The position numbers were made by a program, and so were the translations under genes. Below are positions 8,756 to 17,780 of a stretch of DNA of 32,002 nucleotides, one piece after another. The notes under the pieces were generated by a model. The model had not been told where the DNA came from and ran no database searches. It worked only from the letters and a program-made list of their open reading frames with translations. Source of the DNA: Desulfobacter postgatei (GTDB taxonomy: Bacteria; Desulfobacterota; Desulfobacteria; Desulfobacterales; Desulfobacteraceae). The stretch lies in assembly GCA_003252055.1 (NCBI GenBank), contig QKDP01000200.1:1-32002 (forward strand), written 5' to 3'. Position 1 is the stretch's first letter. Every line of letters begins with the position of its first letter.

Positions 8756-8974
8756 ATGAAAAAAGACATCCATCCGAACTACACAAAAACAACAGCAACC
8801 TGTGCCTGTGGCGCAACATTTGAAATCAGTTCCACAAAAGAGAACATCAAGGTGGAAATTTGTTCCCAGTGTCATCCTTTTTTTACCGGGAAACAGAAAC
8901 TGGTTGACTCTGCCGGCCGTATTGACCGCTTCAAGAAAAAATACGCAGGGTTTGACGCAAGCAAACTGGTTTAG
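8756..8974 (+). CDS. rpmE: 50S ribosomal protein L31 (zinc-binding C+ type)
   Basis: [48 protein letters not shown]; CxC...CxxC ligands. ORF track begins at GTG 8744, but ATG 8756 gives the canonical L31 N-terminus behind AAGGAG. Confidence 0.96.
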   Translation: MKKDIHPNYTKTTATCACGATFEISSTKENIKVEICSQCHPFFTGKQKLVDSAGRIDRFKKKYAGFDASKLV

Positions 8975-9000
8975 CTGTTTCTTATCGGCGGCAAGTATGC

Positions 9001-9046
9001 AAAAGGGGTCTTTGTTCAACAGACTGTTATACAAAGACCCCTTTTT
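9001..9046 (+). terminator. Strong intrinsic terminator after rpmE
   Basis: AAAAGGGGTCTTTGT-tcaacagactgttat-ACAAAGACCCCTTTT(T): perfect 15 bp stem ending in T run. Confidence 0.88.
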
Positions 9047-9072
9047 GAATTTTCATCCGGGACAAATTAACC

Positions 9073-10134
9073 ATGATTGAGAAATTAAAAGGCATTGAAG
9101 AACGATTCATAAAAATTGAGCATCTGCTCAGTGATCCGGCGGTCATGGCGGATCAGAAAAAGTACCAGGAGTATCTCAAGGAACACGGTGAATTGAACAA
9201 GATTGTGCCGGTGTTCCGGGAATATGAGGGCGCAGGGGGAGAGCTTAAGGAAACCAAAGAACTGCTCAAAGACAGCGACCCCGATATCCGGGCCATGGCC
9301 AAGGAAGAGATCCCCGTACTTGAATCCAGAATTGCGCAGCTGCATGAGCAGCTTAATGTTCTTTTGATGCCCAAAGATCCCCGGGATGGGAAAAACGTTA
9401 TTCTGGAAATCCGGGCTGGTACCGGCGGTGAAGAAGCCGGCATTTTTGCCGGAGACCTTTTCCGTATGTACACAAGGTATGCGGAGTCCAAGCACTGGAA
9501 GATCGAAATCATCGAAAAGAATGACTCGGCTGCCGGCGGGTTCAAGGAAGTGGTTTCCATGGTGCAGGGCAAAGGCGCCTATTCCCAGTTCAAATATGAA
9601 AGCGGTATCCACAGGGTTCAACGGGTCCCTGAAACTGAAACCCAGGGCCGTGTTCACACCTCTGCCGTTACCGTGGCCGTGCTGCCCGAAGCCGAGGATG
9701 TGGATATTGACATCAATCCAGCGGATCTGAAAGTGGATGTGTTCCGTTCTTCGGGTCCTGGCGGCCAGTCCGTAAATACCACGGATTCCGCGGTCCGCAT
9801 TACCCATATTCCCACAGGCGTTGTGGCTACCTGCCAGGATGAAAAATCCCAGCATAAAAACAAGGCCAAGGCCTTAAACGTTCTTAAGTCCCGTATTCTT
9901 GATGCCAAGATCCAGGAAGAGGAGGCCAAGCGGGCCGCGGACCGGAAAGGGCAGGTGGGTACAGGTGACCGGTCGGGCCGCATTCGCACTTATAATTTTC
10001 CCCAGGGCCGGATGACCGACCATCGTATCGGTCTTACCTTGTATCGGCTGGACAGCATCATGGAAGGCGACATCCAGGAAATTATTGATGCTTTAAGAAC
10101 GCACAACCAAGCCCTGGCACTGAAAGATCATTAG
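9073..10134 (+). CDS. prfA: Peptide chain release factor 1
   Basis: [22 protein letters not shown]...[46 protein letters not shown] motif; RF1 length and order prfA-prmC. Confidence 0.97.
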   Translation: MIEKLKGIEERFIKIEHLLSDPAVMADQKKYQEYLKEHGELNKIVPVFREYEGAGGELKETKELLKDSDPDIRAMAKEEIPVLESRIAQLHEQLNVLLMPKDPRDGKNVILEIRAGTGGEEAGIFAGDLFRMYTRYAESKHWKIEIIEKNDSAAGGFKEVVSMVQGKGAYSQFKYESGIHRVQRVPETETQGRVHTSAVTVAVLPEAEDVDIDINPADLKVDVFRSSGPGGQSVNTTDSAVRITHIPTGVVATCQDEKSQHKNKAKALNVLKSRILDAKIQEEEAKRAADRKGQVGTGDRSGRIRTYNFPQGRMTDHRIGLTLYRLDSIMEGDIQEIIDALRTHNQALALKDH

Positions 10135-10151
10135 TCCGGGAGATCTGATCT

Positions 10152-11024
10152 GTGGATGTCTGGACCATAAAATCCATTCTTTCCTGGACAGATACCTATT
10201 TTTCACAGCAAAGTATTGACAGCCCCAGGCTTACGGCCGAAATCCTTTTGGCAAAGGCCCTGGGGCTGCGGCGTCTTGATCTTTACCTTCAGCATGACCG
10301 GCCTTTGGAAAAGCAGGAACTTTTAGATTTTAAAGCCCTGATCCGGCGCAGGACCTCAAGAGAGCCTGTGGCTTATATCACTGGTCGTAAGGGTTTTTTC
10401 AAAGAGCAGTTCAAGGTTGCCCCGGGTGTGCTTATCCCCAGGCCGGATACGGAAACTCTGGTGGAAACGGCTGTGGAAATACTGTCAAAAATAAAACAGT
10501 GCGGCAGGCAGGCCCGGGTGATGGAGCTTGGGGTGGGGTCTGGTGCGGTGATTATTTCTGTTGCCAATGCCTGTCCAGGCCATCTTTATTTTGGAAGCGA
10601 ACTCTCCCCGGTTGCACTTGCCATGGCGTGTACCAATGCAAAGGCCTTTGCCCGGACCCCGGTATCATTATTTAGAGGGGACTGGCTTGCAGCTGTGGCA
10701 CCGTTGCCGCTGTTTGATCTGATTCTGTCCAACCCGCCTTATATCCCCAGTGCCGACATTGAATCCCTGGAACCGGAGGTCAAAGATCATGAACCCCGCC
10801 TGGCCCTGGATGGCGGTGGGGACGGCCTGGATGCCGTCAGGATGATTCTTGTCCAGGCAGGAGATCGGCTATTGCCTTCCGGGCGTCTGATCATTGAGAT
10901 CGGATTTGACCAGCACCCCCTGGTCAAAAGCCTTGCTGAAGGGTTTTCCTGGGTAGATGAACTGGATTTTATCAAGGATCTTGCCGGTCATCGCCGGCTG
11001 GCTGTTTTAAAAAAAATAAATTGA
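10152..11024 (+). CDS. prmC: Release factor glutamine methyltransferase (GTG start)
   Basis: PRPDTETLVE, VMELGVGSGAVIISVA, LILSNPPYIPSADIESLEPEVKDHEPRLALDGG: NPPY motif; adjacent to prfA. Confidence 0.96.
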   Translation: MDVWTIKSILSWTDTYFSQQSIDSPRLTAEILLAKALGLRRLDLYLQHDRPLEKQELLDFKALIRRRTSREPVAYITGRKGFFKEQFKVAPGVLIPRPDTETLVETAVEILSKIKQCGRQARVMELGVGSGAVIISVANACPGHLYFGSELSPVALAMACTNAKAFARTPVSLFRGDWLAAVAPLPLFDLILSNPPYIPSADIESLEPEVKDHEPRLALDGGGDGLDAVRMILVQAGDRLLPSGRLIIEIGFDQHPLVKSLAEGFSWVDELDFIKDLAGHRRLAVLKKIN

Positions 11025-11052
11025 TTGTTTCCTCTCTTTTTGATATAGCAGT

Positions 11053-11080
11053 TTGGATTTTGCTTTTGCAAACATATAAC
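11053..11080 (+). promoter_or_regulatory. Candidate sigma70-type promoter for rpsB-tsf
   Basis: TTGGAT (11053-11058), 16 nt spacer, TATAAC (11075-11080) in the 156 nt gap upstream of rpsB. Confidence 0.4.
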
Positions 11081-11180
11081 ACACACTTCCAGACCTGTGA
11101 TCCGGTGCTTTTTTAAAGTCGATTCCGGGGATGAAGGAAGTGGATGAACATTAAAAACCATTGAAAAAATTGGAGAAAAA

Positions 11181-12053
11181 ATGGCTTACATTACAATTAA
11201 AGAATTACTGGAAGCAGGGGTGCATTTCGGACATCAGACCAAACGCTGGAACCCCAAAATGAAACGGTACATTTTCGGTGCCAGAAACGGAATTTACATT
11301 ATTGACCTTCAGCAGACCGTTAAATTGTACAGGCAGGCCCATGATTTCATTAAAAATGTTGCTGAAAACGGTGGCGATGTGCTGTTTGTGGGTACTAAAA
11401 AACAGGCCTCCGAAGCCATTTACGAAGAAGCCAACAGAGCAGACAGTTTTTACGTTGAAAACCGGTGGCTGGGCGGCATGCTGACCAACTTCCAGACCAT
11501 AAAAAATAATATTTCCCGTTTTCATTTTTTAAATTCCATTGAAAATGACGGTACGCTGGAAAATTATCCCAAAAAAGAACAGGCAAAAATGCTCAAGGAC
11601 AAGGCAAAACTGGAGTTTGCCATCGGCGGCATTTCCGACATGAAAAAGCTGCCCGCAGCTCTGTTCATTATCGACTCCAAAAATGAGACCATTGCCGTGA
11701 AGGAAGCAAAACGGCTGGGTATCCCCATTGTGGCAGTGGTGGACACAAATTGTGACCCCGATGATATTGATTATGTTATTCCCGGCAACGATGACGCCAT
11801 CCGTTCTATCCGTTTGTTTGCCTCCCGGGTTGCCGATGCCGTAATTGAAGGCCGCCAGGTCTGGGAAGAGCGGCAGCGTGCACACTCAGACAAGGATGAA
11901 AGCGTTGGCAAGGTATCTGACAGTGTAGGCGAAAAAATCGGTATTGAGGTTGTTTCTGACGGTACAGACGGGCCTGTGGTTGAGAAAATCAAAAGAAAAA
12001 CAGCGGCGGCGGAAAGTTCAGAAACCCAAGAATCTGTGGCTGCTGATATTTAA
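11181..12053 (+). CDS. rpsB: 30S ribosomal protein S2
   Basis: [57 protein letters not shown]; acidic C-terminal extension. Confidence 0.99.
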   Translation: MAYITIKELLEAGVHFGHQTKRWNPKMKRYIFGARNGIYIIDLQQTVKLYRQAHDFIKNVAENGGDVLFVGTKKQASEAIYEEANRADSFYVENRWLGGMLTNFQTIKNNISRFHFLNSIENDGTLENYPKKEQAKMLKDKAKLEFAIGGISDMKKLPAALFIIDSKNETIAVKEAKRLGIPIVAVVDTNCDPDDIDYVIPGNDDAIRSIRLFASRVADAVIEGRQVWEERQRAHSDKDESVGKVSDSVGEKIGIEVVSDGTDGPVVEKIKRKTAAAESSETQESVAADI

Positions 12054-12080
12054 AATATACGAAACAAAGGAGCATACAAA

Positions 12081-12677
12081 ATGGTTGAGATTACTGCACA
12101 AATGGTAAAGGAGCTCCGTGCCGCCACCGGCTCGGGAATTATGGACTGCAAAAAAGTCCTGGCCGAGGCTGACGGGGATTTGGACAAGGCAATTGAGCTT
12201 CTGCGCAAAAAAGGTCTGGCCAAAGCAGCCAAGCGCGCAGGGCGGTCCACCAGCGAAGGTATTATCTACTCCTACATCCATACCGGTGCAAAACTGGGTG
12301 TGCTGCTTGAAGTGAATTGTGAATCTGATTTTGTGGCAAAAACTGAAGATTTTGCAAATTTTGCCAAAGATATTGCCATGCACATCGCTGCTGCCAATCC
12401 GGCGGGCCTGGTTCCCGAAGACGTGGATCAGTCTGTCATCGAAAAAGAGCGTGAAATCTACCGCGCCCAGATGCTGGAAGAAGGCAAGCCCGAAAACATC
12501 ATTGACAAGATTGTTGACGGTAAAGTGGAAAAATTCTACAAGGATGTCTGCTTGTTAAGCCAGCAGTACATTAAAGATCCCCAGAAAACCGTTGAAGATG
12601 TTCTCAAAGAAACCATTGGAAAGATCGGCGAAAATATTCAGATCAAAAGATTTGCACGTTTCCAGATAGGAGAATAA
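12081..12677 (+). CDS. tsf: Translation elongation factor Ts
   Basis: ITAQMVKELRAATGSGIMDCKKVLAEADGDLDKAIELLRKKGLAKAAKRAGRSTSEG; VNCESDFVAKTEDF. Confidence 0.99.
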   Translation: MVEITAQMVKELRAATGSGIMDCKKVLAEADGDLDKAIELLRKKGLAKAAKRAGRSTSEGIIYSYIHTGAKLGVLLEVNCESDFVAKTEDFANFAKDIAMHIAAANPAGLVPEDVDQSVIEKEREIYRAQMLEEGKPENIIDKIVDGKVEKFYKDVCLLSQQYIKDPQKTVEDVLKETIGKIGENIQIKRFARFQIGE

Positions 12678-12680
12678 ATC

Positions 12681-13415
12681 TTGGATAAGGAGCCTGAGTT
12701 TCAACGGGTTTTGATCAAGTTGAGTGGCGAAGCCCTGATGGGTAATCAGGGCTTCGGCATTACGCCCGAGATGATAAATTATGTAGCTGGTGAAGTGGCC
12801 AAGGTATTCCGTCTGGGCGTGGAAATTTCAATTGTTGTGGGTGGCGGCAACATTTTTCGCGGGGTGGCAGGGTCTTCTGCCGGCATGGACCGGACGTCTG
12901 CCGACAATATGGGTATGTTGGCCACTGTGATTAACAGCCTGGCCCTATGCGATGCTTTGGAAAAGCACGATATCCCCACCCGGGTTCAGTCCGCCATCCG
13001 CATGGACAGAGTGGCAGAGCCTTTTATCCGCAGAAGAGCCATCCGCCACCTGGAAAAGGGCAGGGTGGTAATTTTTGCTGCCGGTACCGGAAACCCTTAC
13101 TTTACAACGGATACAGCAGCCGTTCTTCGCGCCAATGAGGTCCGTGCCCAGATCCTTTTCAAGGCCACCCAGGTGGATGGGGTGTATGACAAGGATCCCC
13201 AGGTCCATGATGATGCTGTGATGTTTGATAAACTGTCGTATATGCGTGTGATTGAAAAACAGCTCCATGTCATGGATATGACAGCCATATCCCTTGCCAT
13301 GGAACATGACCTTCCTTTACAGGTGCTCAACCTGCACAAGGCCGGCAATATTTATAAAGCGATCACAGGCGGGAAAATCGGTACACGGATTTATAATGAA
13401 TTACAGGACGTGTGA
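12681..13415 (+). CDS. pyrH: UMP kinase (TTG start)
   Basis: [59 protein letters not shown]. Confidence 0.98.
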   Translation: MDKEPEFQRVLIKLSGEALMGNQGFGITPEMINYVAGEVAKVFRLGVEISIVVGGGNIFRGVAGSSAGMDRTSADNMGMLATVINSLALCDALEKHDIPTRVQSAIRMDRVAEPFIRRRAIRHLEKGRVVIFAAGTGNPYFTTDTAAVLRANEVRAQILFKATQVDGVYDKDPQVHDDAVMFDKLSYMRVIEKQLHVMDMTAISLAMEHDLPLQVLNLHKAGNIYKAITGGKIGTRIYNELQDV

Positions 13416-13417
13416 AT

Positions 13418-13975
13418 ATGATTAATGAAGTGCTTGAAGAAACCAGAGAACGCATGGGGAAATCCGAGAAAGCCTTTGATGCCGAACTTGACAAAGTGCG
13501 CACCGGAAGGGCTTCCCAGTCCATGCTTGACAACGTCAGGGTAGATTACTACGGCACACAAACACCCCTTCCCCAGATGGCCACCGTATCCGTGCCTGAA
13601 AGCCGGCTGCTCACCGTAAAGCCCTGGGACGCTTCAGTGATCAATGAGGTGGAAAAAGCGATATTAAAGGCAAATCTTGGGCTGACACCTTCCAATGACG
13701 GTAAGCTGATTCGCATTTCCATCCCGCCGTTGACCGAGGAGCGCAGGAAAGAGATCGTAAAAAGCGTGGCCAAAACCTGTGAGGAATTCAAGGTGGCCGT
13801 CAGAAATATCCGCCGGGATTCCAACGAAATGCTCAAGGATCTCCAGAAAGAGGGAGATATATCCGAAGACGACAGCTTCAAAGCCCAGAAACAGGTTCAG
13901 GAGTTCACCGACGCTTCCATCAAGAAACTGGACAACATCTTTGCCGCCAAGGAAAAGGAGATCCTTGAAGTCTGA
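13418..13975 (+). CDS. frr: Ribosome recycling factor
   Basis: MINEVLEETRERMGKSEKAFDAELDKVRTGRASQSMLDNVRVDYYGTQTPLPQMATVSVPE. ORF track starts at GTG 13412; ATG 13418 is the likelier start. Confidence 0.97.
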   Translation: MINEVLEETRERMGKSEKAFDAELDKVRTGRASQSMLDNVRVDYYGTQTPLPQMATVSVPESRLLTVKPWDASVINEVEKAILKANLGLTPSNDGKLIRISIPPLTEERRKEIVKSVAKTCEEFKVAVRNIRRDSNEMLKDLQKEGDISEDDSFKAQKQVQEFTDASIKKLDNIFAAKEKEILEV

Positions 13976-14708
13976 TCCTAAGATCCAGGTGCCCGACGGA
14001 CTGGATCTAAACGCAATTCCCACCCATGTGGCATTTATCATGGACGGAAACGGCCGCTGGGCAAAAAAAAGGCTCATGAACCGCGTTAAAGGTCATGAAC
14101 AAGGGGCGCAAACCGTTAAAGAGGTCGTCACGGCCTGCAGAGAACTGGGCATTGACGTGCTCACCTTGTATGCCTTTTCCACGGAAAACTGGGCCAGGCC
14201 TAAGGAAGAGGTCAAGGCCCTGATGTATCTGCTTAAACGTTTTCTTAGAAACGAAACTGAAGAACTTCGAGAAAAGGATATCCGGCTTAATATCATGGGC
14301 CAAATTGAACGGCTTCCCGACGATGTACGAAAAGAAGCTGAACAGGCCATGGCCGCCACAGAAAAGAATTCAGCCATGATTCTGAATCTGGCCATAAGCT
14401 ACGGCGCACGAGAAGAAATAACCCGGGCAGTTCAACAGATTGCCGCTAAAATCCGGTCCGGAGCGCTTGATGACAAGGACATTACGGATAAAACGATTTC
14501 AGATCACCTCTATACTGCCGGCATGCCAGATCCGGACCTTATCATTCGAACGTCTGCAGAATTCAGACTTTCCAATTTTCTCATGTGGCAGGCCGCATAC
14601 TCTGAGCTGGCCTTTACACCGACGCTCTGGCCCGATTTTACCAGGCAGGAGTTTTATCAGATTTTAATTGATTACCAGCAACGGGACCGGCGTTTCGGGA
14701 AGGTATGA
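13965..14708 (+). CDS. uppS: Undecaprenyl diphosphate synthase (probable TTG start)
   Basis: HVAFIMDGNGRWAKKRLMNRVKGHEQGA; YAFSTENWARP; DLIIRTSAEFRLSNFLMWQAAYSEL. The ORF track extends back through frr; TTG 13965 preceded by AAGGAG (13955-13960) is the probable start. Confidence 0.93.
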   Translation: MKSDPKIQVPDGLDLNAIPTHVAFIMDGNGRWAKKRLMNRVKGHEQGAQTVKEVVTACRELGIDVLTLYAFSTENWARPKEEVKALMYLLKRFLRNETEELREKDIRLNIMGQIERLPDDVRKEAEQAMAATEKNSAMILNLAISYGAREEITRAVQQIAAKIRSGALDDKDITDKTISDHLYTAGMPDPDLIIRTSAEFRLSNFLMWQAAYSELAFTPTLWPDFTRQEFYQILIDYQQRDRRFGKV

Positions 14709-15523
14709 TGCAGCACTTCAAACGATGGCTCACCGCACTAATTCTTATCCCATTTCTGCTCTGGATTATTATTAAAGGGTCTATACTATTGTTTGGCGTC
14801 CTGGTATCCGGGGTGTCCGTTTTTGCGATATTTGAATACCTTAATATCATCTGTGCCAATGATACCGGGCCCATTTCCCAGCCCATCCGGGCTATCTCCT
14901 ATGCGGCTTGCATAGTACTTGCCATGGGGGCGTGCCTTGGGTCCTGGCCGATCCTGTTTTTTATTTGTGCCCTGAATATGATGGCCCTTTGTGTGTTTGT
15001 ACTGGCACGTTTTTCTACCGTGCCCCATATTTTTGACCTGGTGGCCCGGCAGGTGCTTGGCGTTGTCTATATCCCTTTGTCTCTGGCGCTTCTGGTTTTT
15101 ATCCGGGATACGTCGGACGGGGCTTTGTGGGTGATCTGGCTGCTCATTGTTTGTTTTGCCAATGATACCGGTGCGCTTTATGTGGGAACGTTTAAAGGAA
15201 AACGTAAGCTTGCGCCCAACATCAGTCCCAATAAAACCATTGAAGGGGCTGTGGGGGGGCTGGTGATCTCGGTGACAGCCGGGCTTATCTTTAATCTGGT
15301 TTTTTTCCAGGATGTGTCCCTTGCCCTGATCAGTATACCCTGCGCTGTGTGCGTTGCCGTTGCAGGTCAGATCGGTGACCTTTTTGAATCTGCCATGAAA
15401 CGGGTTGGCCACATCAAGGATTCAGGAAAGATTCTGCCGGGTCACGGCGGCATGCTGGACCGCATTGACGGGTTGCTTCTGGCCATCCCGGTATTTTATT
15501 TTTTTTCGGTATTCGTCCTGTGA
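14705..15523 (+). CDS. cdsA: Phosphatidate cytidylyltransferase
   Basis: Multi-TM; C-terminal signature GQIGDLFESAMKRVGHIKDSGKILPGHGGMLDRIDGLL. Confidence 0.97.
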   Translation: MMQHFKRWLTALILIPFLLWIIIKGSILLFGVLVSGVSVFAIFEYLNIICANDTGPISQPIRAISYAACIVLAMGACLGSWPILFFICALNMMALCVFVLARFSTVPHIFDLVARQVLGVVYIPLSLALLVFIRDTSDGALWVIWLLIVCFANDTGALYVGTFKGKRKLAPNISPNKTIEGAVGGLVISVTAGLIFNLVFFQDVSLALISIPCAVCVAVAGQIGDLFESAMKRVGHIKDSGKILPGHGGMLDRIDGLLLAIPVFYFFSVFVL

Positions 15524-16680
15524 AATCGCTCACCATACTGGGATCCACAGGTTCCATCGGCAGATCTGCCCTTAGGGTGGTGGGCATGCACCCGGACAAG
15601 TTCAGGGTCAAATGTTTGGCCTGTGCCACCAATATTGATCTTCTGGCAACGCAGATAAAAGCGTTTAGGCCGGCCATGGTGGCTGTGCTGGACCAACAGC
15701 GTGCTGACCGTCTGGCAAAAAGGCTTTCAGGCTGCTTCTGCCCCGAAATCCTGTGGGGTGATTCCGGTTTTATTGCCGCAGCCCAATGGGCGGATACTGA
15801 TATGGTGCTTGCCGCCATGGTGGGTGCCGCAGGCCTTGCCCCGGCACTTGCCGCCATTGATGCCCGCAAGCAGCTTGCCCTTGCCAACAAGGAGACCCTT
15901 GTCATGGCCGGTGACATTGTCATGGCACGGGCGCGGGAAAAAGGGGTGGATATCCTGCCCGTGGATTCCGAGCACTGCGCCATTTTTCAATGCCTGCAGG
16001 GTAACCAAAAACGCGATCTTAAAAAAATTTTTCTCACGGCCTCAGGCGGCCCCTTCAAGAATCTGTCCCATGACCGGTTTAAGACCATCACACCGGCCCA
16101 GGCCCTGGACCATCCCACCTGGAACATGGGGGCCAAAATTTCCATTGACTCAGCCACCCTGATGAACAAGGCTTTAGAGGTCATTGAGGCGGTCCGGCTT
16201 TTTGATGTCAGTGTTGATCAAATCCAGGTGTTAATTCACCCCCAGAGCATTGTCCATTCCATGGTAGGGTTCAAAGACGGTGGCGTCATGGCTCAATTGG
16301 GAAAACCGGACATGATGCACGCCATTGCCTATGCCTTTTCCTATCCGGACCGCATGGATCTTAATTTAAATTTCCCCGATTTTGCTTCCATGGATGGATT
16401 AACTTTTGACGCCCCTGATACAAAACGTTTTCCCTCCCTTGAGTTTGCCTATGAGGCCTGCCGCAGGGGCGGAACCCTGCCTGCTGTCATGAATGCCGCC
16501 AACGAAGCGGCCGTGGATGCCTTTCTTGGAGAACGTATCGGGTTTCCGGATATTTTCACCTTGGTCAGTGAGGTCATGGGCGCCCATACCTGCATTGACA
16601 ATCCTGAGCTTTCAGGTATTATTGAGGCCGATTGTTGGGCCAGGGAAAAAGCACAATCCCTGATCCAAAGTCTTGCGTAA
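15520..16680 (+). CDS. dxr: 1-deoxy-D-xylulose-5-phosphate reductoisomerase (GTG start)
   Basis: LTILGSTGSIGRSALRVV; LANKETLVMAGD; PVDSEHCAIFQCL; TASGGPF; HPTWNMGAKISIDSATLMNKALEVIEA. Confidence 0.98.
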   Translation: MKSLTILGSTGSIGRSALRVVGMHPDKFRVKCLACATNIDLLATQIKAFRPAMVAVLDQQRADRLAKRLSGCFCPEILWGDSGFIAAAQWADTDMVLAAMVGAAGLAPALAAIDARKQLALANKETLVMAGDIVMARAREKGVDILPVDSEHCAIFQCLQGNQKRDLKKIFLTASGGPFKNLSHDRFKTITPAQALDHPTWNMGAKISIDSATLMNKALEVIEAVRLFDVSVDQIQVLIHPQSIVHSMVGFKDGGVMAQLGKPDMMHAIAYAFSYPDRMDLNLNFPDFASMDGLTFDAPDTKRFPSLEFAYEACRRGGTLPAVMNAANEAAVDAFLGERIGFPDIFTLVSEVMGAHTCIDNPELSGIIEADCWAREKAQSLIQSLA

Positions 16681-16700
16681 CAAATTTTAGGAAAATCGAT

Positions 16701-17780
16701 ATGGGTCACTCTCTTCTTTCATTTATCATTGTTATTGGCGTACTGGTTTTTGTCCATGAACTGGGGCATTTCCTTGCCGCCCGGGCCTGCGGCGTGGGGG
16801 TTGAGGTCTTTTCCCTGGGATTTGGGCCAAAAATTTTGAAAATAAAACGGGGAATGACCGATTACTGTATCTCAGCCATTCCTTTGGGCGGATATGTTAA
16901 AATGATTGGCGAGGAGCCCGGTGACGCCCAGGGCCTGGATGAAAGAGACCTTCCTCTCTCCTTTACCCATAAAAGCGTGGGGCAGCGGGCGTTAATCGTT
17001 GCTGCCGGCCCGGCATTTAATTTTCTGCTGGCCATCGTGATTTTTTACCTTTTATATCAAACCATTGGCATGTATGTGGGACAGCCCCAGGTGGGCCAGG
17101 TGGTGGAAGATTCTGCGGCCATGGCCGCGGGCATTAAAAAGGGGGATGTCATAAAGGAAATTGACAGTGCTCCTGTTCAGTCTTTTGAAGACATTTCCCG
17201 GATTGTTTCAAAAAGTGAAGGTAAACCCCTGGCCATTCTTGTGGAACGGGAGGGTGAAATACGTTCCTTTACGATTACACCCCGAGCCCTGGAAGAGAAG
17301 AACCTGTTCGGGGAGACCGTGAACCGGTTCGTGATTGGTATTATCGGCACCGGCGAAACCTTTCATCACCCCTTAAACCCTGTTGAAGCCGCGGTCCGTG
17401 CCGTATCCGATACCTACGGGATGGTGAAGCTGACGCTTTTGTCCGTGGTAAAAATGTTCACAGGTGCTGTGTCTGCCGACAATTTGGGCGGTCCTATCAT
17501 GATTGCCAAGATGGCCGGGGACCAGGCCCGGGCCGGGTTTGAACATTTTGTATGGTTTATTGCGCTCCTCTCTGTAAACCTTGGGATCATCAATCTGTTT
17601 CCCATCCCGGTTTTAGATGGGGGGCATCTTTTATTTTTAAGCATTGAAGCGGTTAAAGGCAGCCCTGTCAGCACCCGGGTGCGTGAGCAAATGGTTCGGT
17701 TCGGGGCAGCTGTACTGATGACTTTAATAATTTTTGTCTTTTACAACGACATAGTCAAATTATTCAACGGTGGGTTATAA
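16701..17780 (+). CDS. rseP: RIP metalloprotease RseP
   Basis: MGHSLLSFIIVIGVLVFVHELGHFLAARACGVGVEVFSLGFGP (HELGH); PDZ; NLFPIPVLDGGHLL. True start at ATG 16701; the ORF track start 16632 lies inside dxr. Confidence 0.96.
   Translation: MGHSLLSFIIVIGVLVFVHELGHFLAARACGVGVEVFSLGFGPKILKIKRGMTDYCISAIPLGGYVKMIGEEPGDAQGLDERDLPLSFTHKSVGQRALIVAAGPAFNFLLAIVIFYLLYQTIGMYVGQPQVGQVVEDSAAMAAGIKKGDVIKEIDSAPVQSFEDISRIVSKSEGKPLAILVEREGEIRSFTITPRALEEKNLFGETVNRFVIGIIGTGETFHHPLNPVEAAVRAVSDTYGMVKLTLLSVVKMFTGAVSADNLGGPIMIAKMAGDQARAGFEHFVWFIALLSVNLGIINLFPIPVLDGGHLLFLSIEAVKGSPVSTRVREQMVRFGAAVLMTLIIFVFYNDIVKLFNGGL

Noticed and set aside
9085-9855. 256 aa minus-strand ORF inside prfA
   Set aside because: Antisense to highly conserved RF1; composition typical of complement-strand artefact.
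13779-13964. Long N-terminal extension of the uppS ORF into frr
   Set aside because: Residues MRNSRWPSEISAG... are frr read in another frame; UppS homology starts near IPTHVAFIMDGNGRW.
14786-15412. 208 aa minus-strand ORF inside cdsA
   Set aside because: Antisense shadow of a multi-TM gene; low-complexity polar translation.
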